Shown: piece after piece, positions 51,546 through 59,760 of the stretch
Position numbering within the stretch: position 1 is the stretch's first letter
How the letters are laid out: the number at the start of each line of letters is the position of its first letter
Assembly: GCA_964351995.1 (NCBI GenBank)
Contig: CAYGQE010000017.1
Location: 31,973-95,972, forward strand
DNA: 64,000 nt
Reading direction: 5' to 3'
Origin: SZUA-35 sp964351995
GTDB taxonomy: Bacteria; Actinomycetota; Acidimicrobiia; Acidimicrobiales; SZUA-35
The notes under the pieces: generated by a model
What the model saw: the letters and a program-made list of their open reading frames with translations, nothing else
Told to the model about the DNA's origin: nothing
Databases searched by the model: none
Translations under genes and position numbers: made by a program

Positions 51546-52328
51546 ATGCGCTTCGAATCTGCCAACGCCAGTGCCGTCATCTGCCTCTCGAGAGGTGGGC
51601 GTCTTGCATCGCTCATGGTGCATGGTCACGAACTCTTGATCACCGCTGGCGACGACGAAGCGTTCGGCTGGGGTTCATTTCCCATGGTGCCCTACGCCGG
51701 CCGAGTGGCTGGCGGTCAGTTCTCGATCGGTGGCCAGCAGTACTCGCTGCCCATCACCATGGCACCCAACGCCATTCACGGCACGGCCTGGATGCAGCAG
51801 TGGACCCAGATCGACGATCACCAGATCACCGCTGACCTCGGTCCCGATTGGCCGCTGGGTGGGTCAGTAACCCAGACCTTCCACCTTGGCGACGACGGGC
51901 TCGACATCATACTTTCGGTCACCGCAGGCGATCAGCCGATGCCAGCCATGGTTGGTTGGCACCCCTGGTTCCGCCGTCGTCTCCTTCAAGACCCCACCTG
52001 CAGCGCGCAGCTCAGTTTTGATGCGGCCACCATGTACGAGCTTGATGATGTGATGATCCCCACGGGGGTGATGCTCGAGCCGGGCCCTGGGCCGTGGGAC
52101 AGCTGTTTCACCGACGTGGCCCAACCGCTGTCGATCTCCTGGCCAGGCGTCGTGCGCCTCGACCTCACCTCGTCGTGTGACCACTGGGTGGTGTACGACC
52201 AACCCGAACATGCCGTCTGTTTCGAGCCGCAGAGCGATGCTCCCGATGCGTTCAACCGCTCACCCACGGTGCTCGAACCTGGCCAGTCGCTCACCGATAC
52301 CTTCCGAATTGAATGGTCCGCGCTGTGA
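51546..52328 (+). CDS. aldose 1-epimerase family protein
   Basis: 260 aa galactose-mutarotase fold: GSFPMVPYAGRVAGGQF, the catalytic-His region PNAIHGTAWMQQW, MVGWHPWFRRRL, and the catalytic Glu region CFEPQSDAPDAFN. Interconverts sugar anomers or acts on a related hexose. TAGATT at 51531-51536, 9 bases before the ATG, overlaps the upstream stop codon and is a possible own promoter. Next gene starts inside its stop (GTGA). Confidence 0.9.
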   Translation: MRFESANASAVICLSRGGRLASLMVHGHELLITAGDDEAFGWGSFPMVPYAGRVAGGQFSIGGQQYSLPITMAPNAIHGTAWMQQWTQIDDHQITADLGPDWPLGGSVTQTFHLGDDGLDIILSVTAGDQPMPAMVGWHPWFRRRLLQDPTCSAQLSFDAATMYELDDVMIPTGVMLEPGPGPWDSCFTDVAQPLSISWPGVVRLDLTSSCDHWVVYDQPEHAVCFEPQSDAPDAFNRSPTVLEPGQSLTDTFRIEWSAL

Positions 52329-52921
52329 GCGGTGAGGTCGCCAGCGAGTCTGTTGCGATGACCGAACCCGCCAGCCAGCGCCGTGTCAACGCTGCGGCGA
52401 GGTTGCTGACCGAACGGCCAGATGATGCGGTTCGAGTTCTCGAACGTTGCGACGATGCGGAGCTGGCAAACCTCGGCGAGGCGATCAAGCAGTTGCAACG
52501 AATCCGTGCCCTTGCCCGTGGAGATCTGGAGCACATCATCGACGCCGCGTTCGACACTGGCTTCGGCGATGACGGCTTGAGCTTGGTGCCGTGGCAGCAC
52601 GACAACGTCATCGTGTGCCCCGGCGGCATCATCACCAAGTCGCGCAACGCTCATCGGTGCCGTTTCGTCAGCGTGGATGGCACCTGGATCTGGGACTCGA
52701 TCGAGCTCATTCGTGAGGACAAGCGCTCATCGCCCGGGCCAGTCGATGGCTTTCGCGCCGTCGGCCTCCTTCCCGTGGTGAACGGGCTCACACTCGATGT
52801 CGTCTCCGGCCGAGCCAGGGGTGGCCAGCACTCGGTCGACCACGTGGTCTCGTTCGAGATCTGCAAGGGAGCGTTGGTCGAGGTATCGCAGCGCCACGTC
52901 GGATCGGCAGGCATGAAGTGA
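52325..52921 (+). CDS. conserved-looking hypothetical protein
   Basis: 198 aa from the GTG at 52325 (an ATG at 52358 is the alternative). The N-terminal 60 residues are helical and charged (AARLLTERPDDAVRVLERCD); the rest is probably beta-rich (VSVDGTWIWDSIELIRED, VVNGLTLDVVSGRARG). No signal, membrane segment or known motif. Coupled to the epimerase gene. Function unknown. Confidence 0.75.
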   Translation: MSGEVASESVAMTEPASQRRVNAAARLLTERPDDAVRVLERCDDAELANLGEAIKQLQRIRALARGDLEHIIDAAFDTGFGDDGLSLVPWQHDNVIVCPGGIITKSRNAHRCRFVSVDGTWIWDSIELIREDKRSSPGPVDGFRAVGLLPVVNGLTLDVVSGRARGGQHSVDHVVSFEICKGALVEVSQRHVGSAGMK

Positions 52922-52946
52922 TGACGCTCTTGGGAGAGAATCAGGC

Positions 52947-53441
52947 ATGACAGAGTGGGATGACGTTGCCCGGGGAATCGTCGCCGGAATGCTCGAACAG
53001 CAGGTGAAGAACAAGGGTTCGTTCGCTCGTTGGCTCGGCATTGCTGTTCTGGTGCTCGGTTTGCTGAGTGCAGTGCTGTTCGGGGGGTTCCTGCGGGGCC
53101 TCGGGATCACGATGGTGCTGGTTGGACTGATCATCATCTTGATCGTTGCGCTCATCCGAGCCCTGGCGCTCGGCACCATCGGCAAGTTCGCCAGTCCACA
53201 GTCGATTGCGGAGAAGCGCGAAGAGATCGCCATCGCCACAGACAAGGCCGATCTTCCCACTGGGCCGATCGCTGTGATTCGCTTCCTCTACCGCCTGCGA
53301 AAGGGCGTTGGCCCCGAGGTCGCCCGACTCGACAAGATCATGGACGATCTGCGCGACGAGCTTGCTGCGACCGAGGATGTTGTCGCCGAGCTGAGTGACC
53401 CTGAACGCGGCGGACCGCCTACCCCTGAGCTCCCGAGCTAG
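52947..53441 (+). CDS. two-helix membrane protein of unknown function
   Basis: 164 aa. Two adjacent hydrophobic helices (WLGIAVLVLGLLSAVLFGGF and LGITMVLVGLIIILIVALI) are followed by a charged, possibly coiled-coil cytoplasmic tail (LDKIMDDLRDELAATEDVVAEL) ending in Pro/Gly. GGGAGA about 12 bases before the ATG. The 3' end overlaps the convergent dioxygenase gene by 23 bases. No family recognised. Confidence 0.75.
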   Translation: MTEWDDVARGIVAGMLEQQVKNKGSFARWLGIAVLVLGLLSAVLFGGFLRGLGITMVLVGLIIILIVALIRALALGTIGKFASPQSIAEKREEIAIATDKADLPTGPIAVIRFLYRLRKGVGPEVARLDKIMDDLRDELAATEDVVAELSDPERGGPPTPELPS

Positions 53442-54333
53442 AGGCGGGCTCGCCTGCCGGGCGAGTCAACGTGTCGGAGCGGCCCGTGGCAACCTCTCCC
53501 CCGCCCAGGTCCTGCGTGCCTTTGCGACCCTTGATCACGTCGAGTGGGTTCTCCACGTCGCCGACATAGCCGAGGGCATACGAACCCATGGAGTAGCCCA
53601 TGAGCTTGAGCAGATCGTCGTCCAAGGTTGCGGCGATCGCCGCCGGGACTGAGAGGTACTGGTTCTCTTCTTGGCGAAGCCATGCGACGTTGTAGGTCAG
53701 GTTGATGCCGGTGCGTGTGGCGTCAGCGGTGTTCGCACCGCCACCGTGGTAGACGCTTCCGAGGTAGACAATCACCGAGCCCTTGGCCATCTCGGCGGCA
53801 ATCGTGTCGCTCTGTTTGAACTTCAGCCGATCTTCGGCGTGATTGCTGCCCGGCACGACTCGAGTCGCTCCGTTGGCTTCGGTGAAGTCGGTCGCTGCCC
53901 AGATCGTGTTGCACTGCACTTCGTAGTCGCCGGGAAACGGGAAGAAGTCGAAGGCCCACTGATCACGGTGCACGGGCTGGGCGGCCTGGCCCGGCTCGAT
54001 CGAGATCACCTGGGTGAGATGGACTTGATGGTTCGTCGCGTGGCCGAGGACGTCGCCGACGATGGACCGAATCGTTGGGTGCATGACCAGATCTCGGCAT
54101 GTCTCCGATCGAGCGATCAGCGCTCCCGTTCGTTTGGTCTTGCGACCGCCGAAGTCGTCGCCGCTGTATGGCGTGGCATCGATGTGCGGATGAAGCTCGG
54201 CCATGGCTTGGTCGATGACGTCAGCGCCGACGAGATGATCGATGATGATCGCACCGTCGGCACGAAGTGCGCTGGTCATGTCATCGAGCGGTGCGTCGGC
54301 GGTGAAGTGTTGGAGCTGCTCAGTTGAGGCCAT
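53419..54333 (-). CDS. phytanoyl-CoA dioxygenase (PhyH) family protein
   Basis: Fe(II)/2-oxoglutarate dioxygenase. Iron ligands are in QPVHRDQWAFDFFP (HxD) and the distal His in SVYHGGGANTAD; the 2-oxoglutarate Arg is in TRTGINLTYNVAW. GAIIIDHLVGADVIDQAM starts the fold. 304 aa from the ATG at 54333; upstream frame is non-homologous. Hydroxylates an unknown small molecule. Divergent from the phosphotransferase gene across a perfect palindrome. Confidence 0.9.
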   Translation of the reverse strand: MASTEQLQHFTADAPLDDMTSALRADGAIIIDHLVGADVIDQAMAELHPHIDATPYSGDDFGGRKTKRTGALIARSETCRDLVMHPTIRSIVGDVLGHATNHQVHLTQVISIEPGQAAQPVHRDQWAFDFFPFPGDYEVQCNTIWAATDFTEANGATRVVPGSNHAEDRLKFKQSDTIAAEMAKGSVIVYLGSVYHGGGANTADATRTGINLTYNVAWLRQEENQYLSVPAAIAATLDDDLLKLMGYSMGSYALGYVGDVENPLDVIKGRKGTQDLGGGEVATGRSDTLTRPAGEPASSSGAQG

Positions 54334-54372
54334 GGACGATTCTTGGCGACAGAGTTCAGACGCACAAGTGCT

Positions 54373-54391
54373 GACTGGCAACTTGCCAGTC
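54373..54391. promoter_or_regulatory. 19-base perfect palindrome, probable operator
   Basis: GACTGGCAA, one central base, TTGCCAGTC. It lies in the 129-base gap between the divergent dioxygenase and phosphotransferase genes, 40 bases from one start and 72 from the other. The form suits a TetR- or LacI-type dimer. Confidence 0.7.
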
Positions 54392-54462
54392 GATCTCATA
54401 CCAACGGACGCATTGATCATCACCGAGTGGCGCTGGACGGGCCGAGCCAGCATGATCTGGCA

Positions 54463-55512
54463 GTGAGCACCTTCCCGGAACAGCAAGACGTCAGTCCTGA
54501 ATGGTTGGCGGCCGAGCTCGGTATCGACGCCGTTCCTGATGTCGAGCAACGCTCGATTGGAACGGGGCAGGTGGGCGAGAACGTTCGCTACACCTTCACG
54601 TGGCCTTCGGGCGTCGTCGGCCCCAGCACGGTGGTCGGCAAATTTCCTTCTCCCGACCTCACGAGCCGAGAGACAGCGGCTGCGACGGGTTCGTACGTGA
54701 AGGAGGTCGGCTTCTATCGAGACCTCCAGGCCGGCGTGACCATTCCGACGCCAACGGTGCTCGCTCTGCACGAAGACCTCGACAACAACCGGTTTCTCCT
54801 GCTGATGGAAGACATCGCCCCAGCTCAGCAGGGCGACCAGATCCGCGGCTGTTCAGTGGAAGAAGCAACGCTGGCGGTCGATGCGCTTGTTGGCTTGCAT
54901 GCGCCCCGTTGGGGCGACGACAGCCTGCTTGATCTCGAGTGGGTGTCGGCCCGAACCCCCGAGCGAGCGGCGGAGACCGCCGGTCTGTACACCATGGTCT
55001 TTCCCGGCTTCGTCGAGCGGTACGGAGAGCGACTTGGCGCCGACGTGGTGGCGGTCGGTGAGCGTCTTGGCACCGTGGTCGAGCGTTGGTTCACCTCCTT
55101 CATGACTCCCCGAACCCTCATCCACGGCGACTATCGCCTCGACAACATGTTGTTCGGCACCAGTCCGGCAGCTCCGCTGACCGTTGTCGATTGGCAAACC
55201 GCTGCGGTGGGCCACGGCCCTGCCGATCTCGCCTACTTCTTGGGAGCAGGGCTGCTGCCGGAGCTACGGCGCAGCGTCGAGGCTGACTTCGTCTTGCGTT
55301 ACGGCGACGCCATGCAGGCCGCCGGAGTTTTGCTGTCAGTTGAAGAGCTCGAACACGACTACGTGATGGGGGCCGCTTCCGGTTATCTGATGGCGGTCAT
55401 CGCTTCGATGATCGTTGGCCGGACTGACCGAGGCGACGAGATGTTCTGCGTGATGGCGGAACGTCACGCCGACCAGATGCTCATGGGCAATTTCTTCGAT
55501 TTGCTCGGCTAG
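54463..55512 (+). CDS. aminoglycoside/choline kinase-like phosphotransferase
   Basis: APH/ChoK-fold kinase. Catalytic loop TLIHGDYRLDNMLFG and metal-binding VVDWQTAAVGHGPADLAYFLG; RFLLLMEDIAP is the hinge. 349 aa from the GTG at 54463. The substrate is unlikely to be an antibiotic: the family also includes acyl-CoA-linked and small-molecule kinases in actinobacteria. Shares a control region with the PhyH gene, so the two may act on one pathway. Confidence 0.88.
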   Translation: MSTFPEQQDVSPEWLAAELGIDAVPDVEQRSIGTGQVGENVRYTFTWPSGVVGPSTVVGKFPSPDLTSRETAAATGSYVKEVGFYRDLQAGVTIPTPTVLALHEDLDNNRFLLLMEDIAPAQQGDQIRGCSVEEATLAVDALVGLHAPRWGDDSLLDLEWVSARTPERAAETAGLYTMVFPGFVERYGERLGADVVAVGERLGTVVERWFTSFMTPRTLIHGDYRLDNMLFGTSPAAPLTVVDWQTAAVGHGPADLAYFLGAGLLPELRRSVEADFVLRYGDAMQAAGVLLSVEELEHDYVMGAASGYLMAVIASMIVGRTDRGDEMFCVMAERHADQMLMGNFFDLLG

Positions 55513-56174
55513 CGCCGGTCAGCGACTTCAGCCCAGCGCTCTGCAGCGGTTCGAGGTTGGACCGTCGGTTCGAGGCTTTTGGCCTTGGCTGCAGCCAACA
55601 TCGCGGCCCGGTCAGCCGGCGCCTTGGCCCCCTGCGGAGTCGGAGTTCCGCGCCTGAGGGCCACGATGCGGAAGATCGAGAGCCCAACGATCAGGGCCAG
55701 GGTCGCGAGGCCGAAGGCCAATACGAAGGGATTCCGAACGTCGCTGCCTGATTGCCACGCGTGCACCGTGCCGGAGATCAGCGTGATGTAAGAAAGAAGG
55801 TGGATGCCGTGCCAGGCTTGCGTCGGAATACGGTCTCTGACGAGTGACGACAGCTGGACAGCGAACATGAGGTACATGCTCAGAACGCCCCAGGCGATCG
55901 CTACAGGCCGCCATTCCGATGTGAAGGGCACGAACAGTTCGATCGGCCCGAACTCGACGAAACTGTCGGCCCAGAGGGTCACCAGATGCAACGCGAGAAA
56001 AACCGAGGTGAGCGTGCTGAAGAATCGGTGGAGGTCGAGCAACCAGGGAAAGCCGGGTTGCTTGCCGAGCATCTTGGACGACAGCAAGAGCCCGACGACG
56101 ACCGATGCGGCGGCGACCGCCCATGTCATGAGGCCGGCGCCGCGAGTGGCAAACCACCAGATCTGATCACTCAT
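55509..56174 (-). CDS. ferric-reductase-like / cytochrome b transmembrane protein
   Basis: 221 aa with about six hydrophobic helices; LDLHRFFSTLTSVFLALHLVTLWAD and WHGIHLLSYITLISGTVHAWQSG carry paired His residues positioned to ligate two haems, as in ferric reductase transmembrane domains. The C-terminus is a charged Ala-rich tail. The start overlaps the ApbE gene stop as ATGA. Likely moves electrons across the membrane with a flavinylated partner, though no partner is evident. Confidence 0.85.
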   Translation of the reverse strand: MSDQIWWFATRGAGLMTWAVAAASVVVGLLLSSKMLGKQPGFPWLLDLHRFFSTLTSVFLALHLVTLWADSFVEFGPIELFVPFTSEWRPVAIAWGVLSMYLMFAVQLSSLVRDRIPTQAWHGIHLLSYITLISGTVHAWQSGSDVRNPFVLAFGLATLALIVGLSIFRIVALRRGTPTPQGAKAPADRAAMLAAAKAKSLEPTVQPRTAAERWAEVADRR

Positions 56175-57079
56175 CGAAAAACCCCGATCGTGCCGACGTC
56201 GTGCACGCCACCTCCATGATCGACAAGAAGGCCGCTGGTGTGATGGCGTTCCATGAGTTGAGCTCCTTCACGACGCCCGAGTGCTACTGCGGAGGTTGCA
56301 AGTACCTCGCACTGGGCGGCCTCGGCCCCGACCACCGTTGCGGTGCAGATGTCGGACACGGTCGAGTTGCCAGACGCCGGCTCGATGATGTGGTGGCGTT
56401 CGCCCTCGATGGTCTGCCACCGGCGCTTGATCGTTGAAGAGGTACAGACGGCGCCCGCCGCGACGCGGATCGTGTGGGTCTCAGTGCTGCCAGGGCAGTC
56501 GAGCACGACTTCCCATCCCCCCTCGGGAGGCTCGCCCTCAGCTCGGAGGTCGCCACCGAGGTTCACCATTGCCGCTCGAGCGCCCGCGGCCAGGAGAACA
56601 TTCACGGTGTGATCGGCGGCCGCTCCCTTCCCGATGCCACCGAGATCGAGCGTGATGCCGTCGGGAACCGTCACGGTGTGAGGAATTGGATGGACATCGA
56701 TCTGGGCCGGCGAGCTGGCCGGTTGCCGGCCGCCGTGGGTCAGGGGCGCAAGCTCGGCAAAGGGACGGTCATAGCCGGCGGCGACGAGCGACGTTCCCAC
56801 GGTGGGGTTGAACACGCCGCCGGTCTGGGCCCATGCGTCGATGGCTCGACTCACCAGATCCACCGTCGTGGCGTGAACCTGCACGGGAACGCCGGGGTTT
56901 GCATTGATTCGGCTGATGTCAGAGTCGGGCAGGAAGCGGCTCCAGCGCCGTTCGAGCACCGCGATGGTAGACGTCGCCACTCGCATCAGGTCGACTGCTC
57001 GATCCGCATGGTCGACCATCACCACCAGATGTGCCGTCGAACCCATGGCAGCAATGCTGGTGGAGATCGGTGCTGGCAC
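56171..57079 (-). CDS. apbE: FAD:protein FMN transferase
   Basis: Attaches FMN to a Thr or Ser of extracytoplasmic electron-transfer proteins. MGSTAHLVVMV, PDSDISRINANPGV, TLDLGGIGKGAAADH and AAMVNLGGDLRAEGE match ApbE motifs. 302 aa from the GTG at 57079, which starts one base after the upstream stop; the ATG at 57046 is possible. No obvious FMN-binding-domain substrate is encoded beside it. Confidence 0.92.
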   Translation of the reverse strand: MPAPISTSIAAMGSTAHLVVMVDHADRAVDLMRVATSTIAVLERRWSRFLPDSDISRINANPGVPVQVHATTVDLVSRAIDAWAQTGGVFNPTVGTSLVAAGYDRPFAELAPLTHGGRQPASSPAQIDVHPIPHTVTVPDGITLDLGGIGKGAAADHTVNVLLAAGARAAMVNLGGDLRAEGEPPEGGWEVVLDCPGSTETHTIRVAAGAVCTSSTIKRRWQTIEGERHHIIEPASGNSTVSDICTATVVGAEAAQCEVLATSAVALGRREGAQLMERHHTSGLLVDHGGGVHDVGTIGVFR

Positions 57080-57080
57080 G

Positions 57081-57400
57081 TCAGCTGGCTCCGCTCGTGG
57101 TCGGAGGTGCCGTCGTGGGAGGAGGAGGCGGTGCGGTGGTGGTTGGTGCAGCTGTCGTGGTCGGCGCAGCAGTGGTCGTCGGTACAGCTGTGGTGGGCGC
57201 TGCTGTCGAGGTTGGAGCTGTCGTGGTCGGAGCAGCAGTGGTCGGAGCAGCCGCAGTGGTCGGAGCAGCCGCAGTGGTTGACGCTGTTCCGCCACCGGCG
57301 GATGCCGTCGTTGGCACTGCCGTCACAGGCGCCGTCGTTGGCGCAGCGGTTGTTGGTGCGGCGGTCGTGGCTGGCGCTGCAGTGGTCTCCGAGCTCGCAG
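57081..57400 (-). repeat. Thr/Ala-codon repeat region
   Basis: Degenerate repeats of GTCGTGGTCGGAGCAGC-type units encode TTAAPTT peptides. The periodicity keeps several frames open, which generates spurious long frames on both strands. Confidence 0.7.
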
Positions 57401-57698
57401 TGTCGGTCACTGGCGGTTGGGTCGTCGGAGCGAAGAGATCGATGGTCGTGGTCGACTCTGCTGCGACGGTGGTCGTTGTCTCGACCGGCGTCATGGGTGT
57501 GGCCGCCCCATCGATTTGGAGCGCGAGTTGATCTGGCTCGGGGGCGCTGGAGGTCAGAACCGCTGCTTCGACCTCTTCTGCACCGCTGGAGAGCGTGGTG
57601 GCCACAGCAATCGTGCCGGTGAGACCGATGTAGGACACACCACTGGCGACAGCGACGACTTGTCTTGCTCGACGGGCGGGGTGCTTGGAGCCAGGCAT
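57081..57698 (-). CDS. Thr/Ala/Pro-rich low-complexity protein with an N-terminal membrane anchor or signal
   Basis: 205 aa. A basic start (KHPARRARQ) and a hydrophobic stretch (VVAVASGVSYIGLTGTIAVATTL) suggest a signal anchor. From residue 70 the protein is almost entirely TTAAPTT-type repeats ending in a polyproline run, so probably extracytoplasmic and possibly glycosylated. The flavinylation motif expected of an ApbE substrate is absent. It may act as a spacer or scaffold in the ApbE/ferric-reductase operon, replacing the usual FMN-binding protein. Confidence 0.75.
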   Translation of the reverse strand: MPGSKHPARRARQVVAVASGVSYIGLTGTIAVATTLSSGAEEVEAAVLTSSAPEPDQLALQIDGAATPMTPVETTTTVAAESTTTIDLFAPTTQPPVTDTASSETTAAPATTAAPTTAAPTTAPVTAVPTTASAGGGTASTTAAAPTTAAAPTTAAPTTTAPTSTAAPTTAVPTTTAAPTTTAAPTTTAPPPPPTTAPPTTSGAS

Positions 57699-57758
57699 AC
57701 CAGGATCTATCGGCCAAAGGCGCCGAAATCTGTACCCGGAAAAGTCAGCCGCTTTGCA

Positions 57759-57911
57759 TCAGCCGGAGTGTTGGATGAGTCCGTCGCCGGTTCCCCAGCC
57801 GAAGACGAAGACGGCGAGCACCAAAAGCACGAACACGATCAGGATCGCCCCCCATTGGAGGTTCGCCGCTCGGTTCTTCCGTTTGAGTTCTTCGATGTTC
57901 TTACTAACCAT
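57759..57911 (-). CDS. single-helix small membrane protein (50 aa)
   Basis: MVSKNIEELKRKNRAANLQW, then a hydrophobic helix GAILIVFVLLVLAVFVFGWG and a short polar tail. The charged N-terminus with one transmembrane helix fits a small membrane-associated or assembly protein. ATG at 57911, TGA at 57759-57761. It precedes the Thr-rich and ApbE genes in the same direction, so it may belong to that operon. No family recognised. Confidence 0.65.
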   Translation of the reverse strand: MVSKNIEELKRKNRAANLQWGAILIVFVLLVLAVFVFGWGTGDGLIQHSG

Positions 57912-57992
57912 GTGACGTCAAACACATCACTGGTCACGTGTCTTCCCTGATCAGCGAAGATTTTGCGTCGTACACGGGCTGGCACACGGCGC

Positions 57993-57998
57993 TACATT
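57993..57998 (+). promoter_or_regulatory. leaderless -10 element for the 58005 gene
   Basis: TACATT, 6 bases, ATG at 58005. Confidence 0.55.
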
Positions 57999-58004
57999 GC
58001 GAGA

Positions 58005-58406
58005 ATGACCGCCACCGAGTCGGAGACCGCCCCGCCCCAGATCGGCCTCTCCTCCGCCGATCGGGTGATGTTCACCTTGCTGCGATTGCCGACCGAGTCG
58101 TCGGCAGTGGCCGCCAGTCGGTCAGCAGCTCAAGCAGCGTTCCAGAAGAGCATCGTGATCTCGGGTGCCCGATGCCTGCTCACCTACATCTTCTTGCCGT
58201 TCGTCGCTCCGTTCGTTGGCATCGCCGCCAGCGTCGGGGCCCCGCTCGGTATTGCGGTCGCTTTGATCGCCATGGCCTCGATCATCATCAGCCTCCGCCG
58301 CTTCTTCGGGTCGATGCATCCAAAGCGATGGGCGTATGGCTCGTTGGCCTGGCTGATGTTTGCCTTCCTCATCGTGACGATCATCATCGACATCGGCCAG
58401 CTCTGA
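58005..58406 (+). CDS. small membrane protein preceding trkA
   Basis: 133 aa. Hydrophobic segments LLTYIFLPFVAPFVGIAASVG, GIAVALIAMASIIISL and LAWLMFAFLIVTIIIDI suggest three or four helices. The ATG at 58005 has TACATT six bases upstream; an earlier start at 57963 would span it. One base separates it from trkA, so it is probably the first gene of the trkA-trkH operon and may be an accessory potassium-transport subunit. No family recognised. Confidence 0.72.
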   Translation: MTATESETAPPQIGLSSADRVMFTLLRLPTESSAVAASRSAAQAAFQKSIVISGARCLLTYIFLPFVAPFVGIAASVGAPLGIAVALIAMASIIISLRRFFGSMHPKRWAYGSLAWLMFAFLIVTIIIDIGQL

Positions 58407-58407
58407 C

Positions 58408-59760
58408 ATGCGGGTGGTCATCGTCGGTGCTGGTGAGATCGGTTGGTATCTTGCCCAGCGGCTCGGATCCGAGGACCACGACATCACGGTCATCGAGCTC
58501 GACCCCGTCCGGGCAGCAGCCATCGGCGAGCAGCTCGATGTCCAGGTGATTCTGGGCAGCGGTTCGCGGCCCTCGGTTCTGCACGATGCTGGCATCCACC
58601 GAGCTGACATGATTGCTGCGGTCACCGAGCGCGATGAAGTCAACATGATCGCCTCGCTGCTCGCCCATGAACACGGTGTCTCCCAATCCATCGTGCGCTT
58701 GCAGACCGAAGAGCTTCGTGGCGACGCCGGCCGCAACCTCCGCGAAACGGTTGGAGCCTCGCTCATCATCGATCCAGACGCTGACACTGCCGACGAGATC
58801 CTGGAATTGGTTCATGTGACGGGCGCCGACGAGGTCTACGCGATGGGGGGTGGAGATCTGCTTGTCATCGGCGCCGAGATCGGCGACAAGTGCAGCATCG
58901 CCGGGATGACTCTGGCGGAGATCTCCGCCAAGCACGAGCCGGATCGAGAATTCGTTTTCGGGGCCATCACCCGACGTGGGACCACCATCATTCCCCGAGG
59001 CGATCAACGCGTCGATGTCGGCGATCACGTTCGCGTACTCACCACCAAAGGGCGTCGACACCAAGTCCTCGACCTCATCGGCGTCCCGGGCAAGCTGGCC
59101 AAGCGAGTCATGATTCTCGGCGGCGGTGCCATTGGTTTCCGGGTCGCACAGAAGTTGCAGGCCGAAGGCGCCGAAGTGGTGCTGATCGAGCGAGACCATG
59201 AGCGCGCCACCAAGATCGCGGAGCAGTTGCATCGCTGCGTGGTCATCGAGGGCGAGATCACCGACACCGACCTCCTCGCCGAGGAGTCCGTCGGCAAGAT
59301 GGATGCGGTCATCGCAGCTACTGGCGAGGATTCAGCGAACGTGTTGGCGTGTGCATTCGCGGCAGCGGAAGGAGCGGCGTACACCGTCGCAGTGCTGCAC
59401 AGCCTTTCTCTGCTGCCACTCATTCGCCGCTTCGGAATCAACGCCGCCCTGAGCCCTCGGACAGCTTCGGCGAATGCGGTTTTGCGCCACGTCAGAGGAG
59501 GCACCGCCGCGGTTGCCACATTCCTCGAAAGTGATGCTGAAGTCGACGAACTCGAGATCGAGGCCGGGAGCCCAGCAGATGGTGCTGCGGTGGCGGATCT
59601 CGCACTGCCCATCGAGTTCATCATCGGAGCCGTGAACCGGCCGGACAAGCCGAGCGAAATCGTGCGAGGACGCACGGTCCTCAACGCCGGCGACTTCATC
59701 GTCGTCTTTGCTCGTCCTGACGCACTTGCAGAGGCTCATGCAATTTTCGCAGCGGCTTGA
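58408..59760 (+). CDS. trkA: Trk system potassium uptake regulator TrkA
   Basis: Cytoplasmic regulatory subunit that binds NAD(H)/ATP and gates TrkH. Two tandem Rossmann (RCK-N) domains start at VVIVGAGEIGWYLAQRL and VMILGGGAIGFRVAQKL, each followed by a TrkA-C domain (DLLVIGAEIGDKCSIAGMTL). 450 aa, the usual duplicated form. The gene overlaps trkH by 23 bases. Confidence 0.95.
   Translation: MRVVIVGAGEIGWYLAQRLGSEDHDITVIELDPVRAAAIGEQLDVQVILGSGSRPSVLHDAGIHRADMIAAVTERDEVNMIASLLAHEHGVSQSIVRLQTEELRGDAGRNLRETVGASLIIDPDADTADEILELVHVTGADEVYAMGGGDLLVIGAEIGDKCSIAGMTLAEISAKHEPDREFVFGAITRRGTTIIPRGDQRVDVGDHVRVLTTKGRRHQVLDLIGVPGKLAKRVMILGGGAIGFRVAQKLQAEGAEVVLIERDHERATKIAEQLHRCVVIEGEITDTDLLAEESVGKMDAVIAATGEDSANVLACAFAAAEGAAYTVAVLHSLSLLPLIRRFGINAALSPRTASANAVLRHVRGGTAAVATFLESDAEVDELEIEAGSPADGAAVADLALPIEFIIGAVNRPDKPSEIVRGRTVLNAGDFIVVFARPDALAEAHAIFAAA

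Noticed and set aside
56474..57717. Several long frames on both strands over the Thr/Ala repeat
   Set aside because: Generated by the repeat periodicity; only the frame with a signal-anchor and TTAAPTT repeats, ending one base before apbE, is sensible.
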